Source of the DNA: Acidobacteriota bacterium
GTDB taxonomy: Bacteria > Acidobacteriota > Terriglobia > Terriglobales > Acidobacteriaceae
Assembly: GCA_021799945.1 (NCBI GenBank)
Contig: JAJYZK010000143.1
Span: 1 to 7,500, forward strand
Direction: 5' to 3'
DNA length: 7,500 bases
Below, piece by piece: positions 1-6,943 of the stretch. Numbering within the stretch: the stretch's first letter is position 1; each line of letters begins with the position of its first letter. A program made the translations under genes and the position numbers. The notes below the pieces were generated by a model. That model ran no database searches, was not told the DNA's origin, and was given only the letters and a program-made list of their open reading frames with translations.

Positions 1-1
1 G

Positions 2-88
2 GCGGCGGGAGTGGAGGCGGCCGAAGCAGCCGAAGCCGCCGGGAGCGACGAAGGCGGCGATTCCGGCCCGCTGAACAATGAGGATTAG
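2..88 (+). CDS. C-terminal tail of an unidentified upstream protein (partial)
   Basis: Reading from base 2, an open frame of 28 codons enters from the left edge and stops at TAG (86-88). It encodes an Ala/Glu/Gly/Asp-rich tail ending in GPLNNED. Nearly every codon begins with G, the G-nonG-N pattern typical of real coding DNA, and this is why I prefer this frame. The frame starting at base 3 is also open, to TGA at 72-74, with a Lys/Pro/Arg-rich reading, and cannot be excluded. Acidic low-complexity tails occur on many proteins, so no function can be assigned. The gene would run in the same direction as the LysR gene about 110 bp downstream. Confidence 0.4.
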   Translation, partial: AAGVEAAEAAEAAGSDEGGDSGPLNNED

Positions 89-143
89 GGGACTCGTCGA
101 GGTCACGCGCCGTCGCCCGGATCCGGACGACGGGAAGAGAAAA

Positions 144-161
144 ATCGATTCGAAGATCGAT
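144..161. promoter_or_regulatory. ATCGAT-N6-ATCGAT dyad, candidate LysR operator
   Basis: Two copies of the palindromic hexamer ATCGAT (144-149 and 156-161) flank a 6-bp spacer, giving a dyad about 40 bp before the LysR start codon. The surrounding 20 bp are clearly more AT-rich than the rest of the window. LysR-type regulators commonly bind imperfect dyads near their own gene, so autoregulation is a reasonable inference. The spacing does not match the classic T-N11-A box exactly, and no binding evidence exists here. Confidence 0.3.
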
Positions 162-201
162 CCGGCGATTGTTCCAAATCCCGATCCGGACGGCGGAGGA
201 C

Positions 202-1134
202 ATGGAGAATTTTCGACTGAAGGTATTTCGGGCTGTCGCGCATCACCGCAATTTCAGCCGGGCTGCGGATGAACTGCTGCTGACCCAGCCGGCCGTCACC
301 CAGCAGGTCAAGGCGCTGGAGGAGGAATATGGCGCGCCTCTTTTCGACCGGACGGGCGGCCGAGTCTCGCTTACCGCCGCCGGCGAAATTCTGCTGCCCT
401 TCGCCGAGCAGCTCAAGAGCCTCTCCGATCGGGCTTATGAGGCGGTGAGGAGCGCCGGAGGCAGTCCCTCGGGACCGCTGACAGTGGGCGCTTCGCAGAC
501 CATCGGCCAGTACCTTCTTCCGAAATTCATCGCCGGATTCGCCATGCGCCATCCGCGGGTCGCGGTAAAGGCCGTCGGCGGCAATACGGACGCCATTCTC
601 GAAGCGCTCACCCGGCGCGGGATTCAATTGGCCATGATCGAGGGACCGGCGCTGCGCAAGGATCTGCGGGTGGAGCCCTTCATGGAGGACCATCTGGCGC
701 TGGTGGTTCCGGCCAGCCACGATTGGGCCGGCCAGCAGATTGCGCTTGGGGATCTGGCCTCCACGCCGCTGTTGATGCGCGAATTCGGCTCCGGGACGCG
801 GCGCGTGGTGGAGCGCGCGCTGCGGCAGGCCGGCATGAGGAAAAAGGATCTGCGCATCGCCATGGAGCTGGATTCCACCGAGGGCCTGCTGAGCGGCGTG
901 GAGGCGGGCCTGGGTGTGGCCTTCGTTTCGCGGTGGGCCGTCCGGAATCAGCTTGTGCTGGGAACGCTTCGCCTGGCGCGCGTGGAAGGGCTCAAGCTCA
1001 CGCGCATGTTTTCGCTGGCCTATCCGGCGGGGCCGGAACCGTCGGGGAATGCGGGCGCCTTTCGCCGGTTTCTGATGGAGCACGCCCGCGAAGAGACGCT
1101 GCGGGAGACCGGCCGGCCGGGGAAGAAGAGGTGA
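202..1134 (+). CDS. LysR-family transcriptional regulator
   Basis: A 310-residue protein, the usual length for a LysR-type DNA-binding regulator acting in the cytoplasm. Residues 3-62 form the N-terminal winged helix-turn-helix, with the family pattern FRAVAHHRNFSRAADELL, then TQPAVTQQVKALE as recognition helix, then PLFDRTGGRVSLTAAG. Residues about 90-300 form the periplasmic-binding-protein-like effector domain (for example GPLTVGASQTIGQYLLP and GVEAGLGVAFVS). The pattern recalls the CysL/YeiE/CbbR-like branch, but the effector cannot be read from sequence. I chose ATG at 202 because the protein then begins as LysR proteins normally do. GGAGGA (195-200) lies just upstream, though its spacing of about 2 nt is unusually short. 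An in-frame TTG at 169 would add 11 residues and has no visible ribosome binding site. The stop codon overlaps the rdgB start, so the genes are probably co-transcribed. No divergent target gene is present. Confidence 0.93.
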   Translation: MENFRLKVFRAVAHHRNFSRAADELLLTQPAVTQQVKALEEEYGAPLFDRTGGRVSLTAAGEILLPFAEQLKSLSDRAYEAVRSAGGSPSGPLTVGASQTIGQYLLPKFIAGFAMRHPRVAVKAVGGNTDAILEALTRRGIQLAMIEGPALRKDLRVEPFMEDHLALVVPASHDWAGQQIALGDLASTPLLMREFGSGTRRVVERALRQAGMRKKDLRIAMELDSTEGLLSGVEAGLGVAFVSRWAVRNQLVLGTLRLARVEGLKLTRMFSLAYPAGPEPSGNAGAFRRFLMEHAREETLRETGRPGKKR

Positions 1135-1802
1135 TGCGGCGAGGCGCGCCATCCGATTCGCAATCCGGCCCGATGCCCATGCCGCTCACGCTGTATATCG
1201 CCACCGGCAACGCCGGCAAGCTGAAGGAGTTCGCCGAGGCCGCCGGGCCATCCGGCGCGCGCGTCCTCCCGCTGCCGGGGCTGGAAGGGATTCCGACGCC
1301 CCGCGAAGACCAGCCGACCTTCGCCGGCAACGCCCGCGCCAAAGCCGTCTACTATAGCTCCACGCTGCCCGGCGCCGTGGTTCTGGCCGACGACTCCGGG
1401 CTGGAAGCGGTCGGACTGGGCGGCGCTCCGGGAGTGCGCTCGGCGCGTTACGCCGCCGACGCCGGCTTCGCTCCCCCCGGCCTCACAACGGATGCCAGCA
1501 ACAATCTGCTGCTGCTGCGCGAACTGGCGGGAGTCGCGGATCGCGGCGCCCGTTATGTTTGCGCCCTGGCCGCGGCTCGGGATGCGCAGGTGATCGCCGT
1601 GGCGGAGGGAACGGTCGAGGGCCGGATTCTCGCCGCGCCGCAAGGCGGAGGGGGCTTCGGTTACGATCCGCTCTTCTACCTGCCGGAGCGGGGCTGCTCC
1701 ATGGCGGAGTTGAGTGGGGAAGAGAAGTGGACGCTCAGCCATCGCGGGCGCGCCTTCCGCGCCCTGCTCCCGCTGCTCCAGCCCGCACCGGGTTCGCGCT
1801 AG
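1134..1802 (+). CDS. rdgB: RdgB/HAM1 non-canonical purine NTP pyrophosphatase (dITP/XTP diphosphatase)
   Basis: Housecleaning enzyme that hydrolyses dITP, ITP and XTP to the monophosphate and pyrophosphate, keeping deaminated purines out of DNA and RNA; cytoplasmic, Mg-dependent. All family signatures are present: TGNAGKLKEF (24-33) for phosphate binding, TFAGNARAKA (62-71), the acidic catalytic motif ADDSGLEA (85-92, Asp86/Asp87), APGVRSARYA (98-107), GGFGYDPLF (173-181) and LSHRGRAF (201-208) for base recognition. At 222 residues it is slightly longer than the roughly 200 typical; the excess is an N-terminal extension of 13-15 residues. ATG 1134 overlaps the LysR stop as TGATG, with a purine-rich GGAAGAAGAGG just before it, which suggests coupled translation. 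Internal ATGs at 1173 or 1179 would give an N-terminus closer to the family norm but lack a ribosome binding site. The family assignment is firm; only the start is uncertain. Confidence 0.95.
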   Translation: MRRGAPSDSQSGPMPMPLTLYIATGNAGKLKEFAEAAGPSGARVLPLPGLEGIPTPREDQPTFAGNARAKAVYYSSTLPGAVVLADDSGLEAVGLGGAPGVRSARYAADAGFAPPGLTTDASNNLLLLRELAGVADRGARYVCALAAARDAQVIAVAEGTVEGRILAAPQGGGGFGYDPLFYLPERGCSMAELSGEEKWTLSHRGRAFRALLPLLQPAPGSR

Positions 1803-1837
1803 GGCCGGTGAATTCACGCCCAACGGTCTCCGCAGCC

Positions 1838-1845
1838 TGTACACT
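1838..1845 (+). promoter_or_regulatory. Possible -10 element upstream of the esterase
   Basis: TG followed directly by TACACT (1840-1845) resembles a bacterial -10 hexamer (TATAAT, 4 of 6). It lies in the 97-bp gap after rdgB, about 55 bp before the esterase start. The only -35-like sequence nearby, TTCACG at 1813-1818, sits 21 bp upstream, which is too far for a standard promoter. This is weak evidence that the esterase has its own transcript. Confidence 0.22.
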
Positions 1846-1885
1846 TCCATCCGCAGGCGCTTCGCGCCCGGCCATGTCGCGCTCC

Positions 1886-1890
1886 GGAGG
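1886..1890 (+). promoter_or_regulatory. Ribosome binding site of the esterase
   Basis: GGAGG lies 9 nt upstream of the ATG at 1900. It is the best-placed Shine-Dalgarno sequence in this region and decides the start against the in-frame ATG at 1957, which has none, and against the frame that stays open back into rdgB. Confidence 0.7.
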
Positions 1891-1899
1891 CCAAACTCG

Positions 1900-3135
1900 A
1901 TGTTCTGCCGTCCTACGTCCCTGCTTTGCGCCGCGCCGCGCTCCCGGGGCGCGCGCATGCCCCTTGCCGCGACCCTGTGCGCCGTTCTGCTCGCAGGAAT
2001 GGCCGTCGCGCAGCAGGCGAGGCCGGCGCCCAGGCCGGCGGAATCGCCCGAGCCCCTGCTGCCGGCCCCTCCCACGAGCCCTCAGGTGCAGGCGGACGGT
2101 TCGGCGGCCTTTCGGCTGGAGATGCCGCATGCGGACAAGGTGGCGCTGGATCTGGAGGGCGACGCGCAGCCGATTCCCATGAGCCGCGGCGCGGACGGCG
2201 CCTGGACCGTCACGGTTCCCGGATTGGCCCCCGAATACTACAGCTACACCTACGATGTGGACGGAACGCAGATTACGGATCCGCGCAATGTCGCGGTGAA
2301 AACCAGTTTCTTCAGCGTGCAGAGCGTGTTCCTGGTTCCCGGCCATCCATCCCGGCCCTGGGAGCGGGCCGAGACGCCTCACGGAGTCATTCATCGCCAC
2401 TTCTACCAGTCGAAGATTGTCGGCATCGAAAGCGAGTATTACGTCTACACCCCTCCCGGCTTCGATCCAAAGGCGGAGAAAAAATATCCGGTGCTCTACC
2501 TGCTGCATGGATACAGCGACGAGCCCAGCGCCTGGACCGCCATGGGCAAAGCCAACGTGATTCTCGACAACCTGATCGCCCAGGGCAAAGCCCGGCCCAT
2601 GATCGTGGTGATGCCGTGGGGCTATGGAGACATGCGGATGATCACCAGCGGCTGGGCGGCCTGGCGCGATCCGCGTCTGGTGGGCCAGAACTTCGCGCGC
2701 TTTTCCGACGCGCTGTTTCAGGAGGTGATGCCGCGGGTGCAGCAGGAATATCCGCTCTCCGGCCGGCGCGAAGACCACGCCATCGCCGGCCTTTCAATGG
2801 GTGGAGCGGAGACCCTGCTGGTCGGCCTGAATCACACCGACGACTTCGCGTATGTCGGGGCCTTCAGCGCCGGGGGACTGGGCGACCACAACTTCGCCGC
2901 GCTCTTCCCGGCGATCACTCCACAATCTGCCGCGGCGATCGGCGGCCGGCTGCGCCTGCTGTGGATCTCCTGCGGAACCGAGGACGGGCTCTTTCAGCCC
3001 AACCAGAAACTGATTGCCTGGCTGAAGGAGCAGGGCATTCGGCCGAAAGCGATCCAGACCCCCGGCCGCCACGTGTGGATGGTCTGGCGCGACAATCTGA
3101 GCAATTTTCTTCCGCTGCTGTTTCAGAGCCGCTGA
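1900..3135 (+). CDS. Secreted esterase, enterochelin-esterase-like / CE1 family
   Basis: A 411-residue exported alpha/beta hydrolase. After a short Arg-containing stretch, a hydrophobic core (about 21-37, ending GMAVA) gives a probable signal peptide with cleavage before QQ at 38. A Pro/Ala-rich linker (40-60) follows, then about residues 62-145 form a beta-sandwich like the E-set/CBM48 domain that precedes such esterases (FRLEMPHADKVALDLEG, YYSYTYDVDG). The catalytic domain carries YPVLYLLHGYSDEPSAW (oxyanion side), the nucleophile elbow GLSMGG (297-302, Ser299), CGTEDG with acid candidate Asp362, and GRHVW with His391, so the triad looks intact. Relatives include feruloyl and acetylxylan esterases, and siderophore or trehalose esterases; the substrate cannot be told from sequence. 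Nothing nearby indicates sugar or siderophore metabolism. Start at 1900 is backed by GGAGG with 9-nt spacing; starting at Met20 (1957) would also keep the signal peptide. Confidence 0.88.
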   Translation: MFCRPTSLLCAAPRSRGARMPLAATLCAVLLAGMAVAQQARPAPRPAESPEPLLPAPPTSPQVQADGSAAFRLEMPHADKVALDLEGDAQPIPMSRGADGAWTVTVPGLAPEYYSYTYDVDGTQITDPRNVAVKTSFFSVQSVFLVPGHPSRPWERAETPHGVIHRHFYQSKIVGIESEYYVYTPPGFDPKAEKKYPVLYLLHGYSDEPSAWTAMGKANVILDNLIAQGKARPMIVVMPWGYGDMRMITSGWAAWRDPRLVGQNFARFSDALFQEVMPRVQQEYPLSGRREDHAIAGLSMGGAETLLVGLNHTDDFAYVGAFSAGGLGDHNFAALFPAITPQSAAAIGGRLRLLWISCGTEDGLFQPNQKLIAWLKEQGIRPKAIQTPGRHVWMVWRDNLSNFLPLLFQSR

Positions 3136-3147
3136 CGTCAGCCGAGG

Positions 3148-3161
3148 CGAGAGGCCTCTCG
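3148..3161. repeat. 14-bp perfect palindrome after the esterase stop
   Basis: CGAGAGGCCTCTCG is a perfect palindrome starting 12 bp after the esterase stop codon. In RNA it could fold as a 5-bp stem with a GGCC loop. No T-run follows, so it is not a canonical intrinsic terminator. It may stabilise the 3' end of the transcript or be a protein site; neither is shown. Confidence 0.4.
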
Positions 3162-3200
3162 GGACCGGCAAGCCGCTTGCAGCCGCCCACGCCGAGCTTT

Positions 3201-3216
3201 CGCGCGCCCCCGCGCG
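3201..3216. repeat. GC-only inverted repeat, possible terminator stem
   Basis: CGCGCG, a CCCC loop and CGCGCG form a very stable 6-bp GC stem about 65 bp after the esterase stop and 15 bp before the predicted sdh promoter. Its place between two transcription units fits a terminator. There is no U-tract, so intrinsic termination is doubtful. Confidence 0.35.
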
Positions 3217-3231
3217 CTGGATGCCGACGCC

Positions 3232-3261
3232 TTGACGATGATTCCTTCGCTCCCCAATAAT
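3232..3261 (+). promoter_or_regulatory. Predicted sigma-70 promoter of the sdhCAB operon
   Basis: TTGACG (3232-3237) matches the -35 consensus at 5 of 6 bases and AATAAT (3256-3261) matches the -10 consensus at 5 of 6, with an 18-bp spacer inside the accepted 16-18 range. It is the best two-part match I see in the window. It lies in the only long gene-free interval and points at sdhC. Transcription would begin near 3268, leaving an untranslated leader of about 195 nt. The position and quality are seen directly; activity is inferred. Confidence 0.55.
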
Positions 3262-3389
3262 GAAAGGTTGCGTAGCCGCGCACGCCCAGCCCTTTGCGGC
3301 AGTGATCTCCGGGGGGCGCAGCCGCTCGCAATTTGTTCTCATTCGAGGCGCTCTTTTGCACGCGTCCCGCCCACTCACCCGCACCGCAG

Positions 3390-3412
3390 CGCCGGCGAAG
3401 CGCATGCCGGCG
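3390..3412 (+). promoter_or_regulatory. Hairpin in the sdh leader
   Basis: CGCCGGC (3390-3396) can pair with GCCGGCG (3406-3412) as a perfect 7-bp GC-rich stem enclosing a 9-nt loop (3397-3405). It lies 50 nt before the sdhC start codon, inside the predicted leader. It could affect mRNA stability or translation. It resembles no riboswitch I can recognise. Confidence 0.4.
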
Positions 3413-3438
3413 AATCCTACGGCGAACTACACGGCGAA
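3393..3438 (+). repeat. Four CGGCGAA direct repeats ahead of sdhC
   Basis: CGGCGAA occurs at 3393, 3408, 3420 and 3432, with start-to-start spacings of 15, 12 and 12 bp. The last two copies extend to ACGGCGAAC. The array ends 24 bp before sdhC, and its first two copies overlap the leader hairpin. Near-helical-turn spacing suggests a possible multi-site binding motif, or a decayed 12-bp tandem duplication. No known motif is recognised. Confidence 0.45.
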
Positions 3439-3462
3439 CGACATCGAAATGGGAAGAATCCA

Positions 3463-4152
3463 ATGAGTTCAATAGCAGCCGCCCCGCCGCAAAATCGGGC
3501 TCCCGGCTTCTGGGCCTCCACCAACGGCAAGAAGATCGTCATGGCGGTCACCGGCGCGATCCTCTTCGCCTTCGTGGTCGGTCACCTGGCCGGCAATCTG
3601 CAGATTTACGAAGGGCCGCAGAAGCTCAATGCCTATGGCCGCTTTCTGCATAGCATCGGCGAACTGCTCTGGCCGGTCCGCATCCTTCTGCTGACCTGCG
3701 TGGGGCTGCATATTACCGCGACGGCGCAACTGGCGCTGCGGGCCAAGCGGGCGCGCCCCGTGGGGTACTCGCGCCGGCAGGCCATCGCCTCCTCGTACGC
3801 CTCCCGAACGATGTACTGGTCCGGACCGATTGTGCTGGCCTTCGTCATCTTCCACCTGCTCAATCTGACCGCCGGATACATTCATCCCGGCGGCGCGTTC
3901 GTGGAGGGAGATGTCTACCACAACGTAGTGAGCGGCTTTCAGGTCTGGTGGGTCTCCGCCTGGTACATCTTCTCGATCGGCCTGCTGGGGCTGCATCTGC
4001 GGCATGGTCTCTGGAGCATGTTTCAGTCGGTGGGCATTCATCAGCCCCGGTATGCCGCGGCGATGAAGAGCGCGGCCTTCGCCATCGCGCTGCTCATCGT
4101 TCTCGGCTACATCTCGATCCCGATCAGCGTGCTGCTGGGGCTGGTGAAATAG
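3463..4152 (+). CDS. sdhC: Succinate dehydrogenase cytochrome b558 subunit (SdhC, B-type)
   Basis: The 229-residue membrane anchor of respiratory complex II, which holds two b hemes and the quinone site and binds the SdhA-SdhB dimer to the cytoplasmic membrane. Five hydrophobic helices are visible at about 24-46, 70-92, 118-140, 159-181 and 204-227. Histidines His41, His83, His131 and His178 (or His181) fall one per helix in the first four helices, matching the four axial heme ligands of the single-polypeptide di-heme anchor of Bacillus subtilis and Wolinella. Family patterns include FWASTNGKKIVMAVTG, VGHLAGNLQIYEGPQKLNAYG and GLHLRHGLWSMFQSVG. ATG 3463 is chosen because GGGAAGA lies about 6 nt upstream and the N-terminus matches the family; the same frame is open back to 3232 without good starts. 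It is first in sdhCAB. No sdhD exists because one protein does both jobs. Menaquinone is the likely partner, inferred from family. Confidence 0.95.
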   Translation: MSSIAAAPPQNRAPGFWASTNGKKIVMAVTGAILFAFVVGHLAGNLQIYEGPQKLNAYGRFLHSIGELLWPVRILLLTCVGLHITATAQLALRAKRARPVGYSRRQAIASSYASRTMYWSGPIVLAFVIFHLLNLTAGYIHPGGAFVEGDVYHNVVSGFQVWWVSAWYIFSIGLLGLHLRHGLWSMFQSVGIHQPRYAAAMKSAAFAIALLIVLGYISIPISVLLGLVK

Positions 4153-6066
<1,914 letters not shown>

Positions 6067-6870
6067 ATGAGATTGACGCTGAAGATCTGGCGCCAGAAGG
6101 GCGCTGCGGACAAAGGCGGCTTCGTCCGCTATCCGGTGGACCGCGTCGATGGAGAAATGTCCATGCTGGAGTGCCTGGACGTGCTGAACGAGTCTCTCAT
6201 CGAGAAGGGCGAGGAGCCGATCGCCTTCGAGCACGACTGCCGCGAGGGCATTTGCGGCTCCTGCGGATTCATGATCGGCGGCGTCGCCCACGGCCCCATG
6301 CCCGCCACCACCGTCTGCCAGTTGACGATGCGCCATTTCAAGGACGGGCAGGAACTGGTCATCGAGCCCTGGCGCGCCGCCGCCTTCCCGGTGATCAAGG
6401 ATCTGATCGTCGATCGGCGCGCCTTCGACCGCATCATCGCCTCCGGCGGATACATTTCCGTCTCCACCGGCAACGCTCCGGACGGCAACGCTCACCCGGT
6501 GGGCAAGGAGATGGCCGACCGGGCCATGGACGCGGCCGCCTGCATCGGCTGCGGGGCCTGCGTCGCCGCCTGCCCCAACGCCTCGGCCGCGCTCTTCACC
6601 GGCGCCAAGATCGCCCACCTCAACCTGCTTCCCCAGGGCAAGCCGGAGAAGGACCGCCGCGCGCTGCGCATGGTTGGCCAGATGAACGCCGAAGGCTTCG
6701 GCAACTGCACCAATATCGGCGAGTGCACGGCGGTCTGCCCCAAGGAGATTCCGCTGGAAGTCATCGCCATCATGAATCGCGACTATCTGCGGGCCAGCGT
6801 CGTCCGCCGCGAGGAGCTGGTTGCCGCGATCGCTCCGGTCTCCGGCTGGGACGTCGGCGGCAAGTCCTAA
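6067..6870 (+). CDS. sdhB: Succinate dehydrogenase iron-sulfur subunit (SdhB)
   Basis: The 267-residue electron-transfer subunit that passes electrons from FAD in SdhA to hemes and quinone in SdhC. The N-terminal ferredoxin-like domain binds 2Fe-2S through Cys58, Cys63, Cys66 (CREGICGSC) and Cys84. The C-terminal helical domain has CIGCGACVAAC (159-169) and, further on, Cys214, Cys220 and Cys224. By the E. coli SdhB pattern, which the spacing reproduces exactly, Cys159, 162, 165 and 224 bind 4Fe-4S, and Cys169, 214 and 220 bind 3Fe-4S. All ligands are therefore present. ATG 6067 follows the sdhA stop TAA directly. GAGGAG (6051-6056), inside the end of sdhA, lies 10 nt upstream and can serve as ribosome binding site. 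It is the last gene of sdhCAB: a 73-bp gap and an unrelated gene follow. Confidence 0.97.
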   Translation: MRLTLKIWRQKGAADKGGFVRYPVDRVDGEMSMLECLDVLNESLIEKGEEPIAFEHDCREGICGSCGFMIGGVAHGPMPATTVCQLTMRHFKDGQELVIEPWRAAAFPVIKDLIVDRRAFDRIIASGGYISVSTGNAPDGNAHPVGKEMADRAMDAAACIGCGACVAACPNASAALFTGAKIAHLNLLPQGKPEKDRRALRMVGQMNAEGFGNCTNIGECTAVCPKEIPLEVIAIMNRDYLRASVVRREELVAAIAPVSGWDVGGKS

Positions 6871-6930
6871 GCGGCCCGCCGCCGGCTGTTCGACAGGAAC
6901 GCTCCGCCGGGCGCGCGATCCTCCGCATCC

Positions 6931-6939
6931 TGCTAGTCT
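6931..6939 (+). promoter_or_regulatory. Possible extended -10 element before the PPIase gene
   Basis: TGCTAGTCT fits the extended -10 pattern TGn followed by a -10-like hexamer (TAGTCT, 4 of 6). No -35 is visible at the proper distance, which extended -10 promoters can tolerate. A start site about 7 nt downstream would leave almost no leader before ATG 6944, and a few bases of leader before ATG 6956. Weak evidence. Confidence 0.25.
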
Positions 6940-6943
6940 ATGA

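Larger units (their letters stand above)
3136..3462. other. Gene-free interval between the esterase and sdhC
   Basis: The 327 bp contain no convincing gene. The first 100 bp carry two GC-rich inverted repeats that may end or attenuate the esterase transcript. A sigma-70-like promoter lies at 3232-3261. The rest would be the sdh leader, with a hairpin and four CGGCGAA repeats. A 68-codon open frame starting at 3260 ends in an ATGA overlap with sdhC, but its start lies inside the predicted -10 hexamer, it has no ribosome binding site, and its codon choice is less GC-biased than that of the flanking genes, so I do not call it. Confidence 0.6.

Noticed and set aside
723..1133. The rdgB frame remains open about 410 bp upstream, into the LysR gene
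   Set aside because: The upstream part is an Ala/Gly/Arg-rich shadow of the LysR gene with no domain; RdgB family similarity begins only at about residue 18 after ATG 1134.
103..1152. 349-codon minus-strand frame opposite the LysR gene
   Set aside because: Shadow of the LysR coding sequence; Arg/Gln/His-rich with no domain, while the + strand shows a complete LysR protein.
3260..3466. 68-codon frame ending in an ATGA overlap with sdhC, a possible leader peptide or small subunit
   Set aside because: Its ATG falls inside the predicted -10 hexamer, so it would precede the transcript start. It has no ribosome binding site, weaker third-position GC than the neighbours, no membrane segment and no recognisable family.
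6871..6943. Possible terminator or small RNA between sdhB and the PPIase gene
   Set aside because: Only a 4-bp inverted repeat (CTGT-TCG-ACAG) and imperfect GC-rich complementarity are visible, with no T-run; too weak to call.
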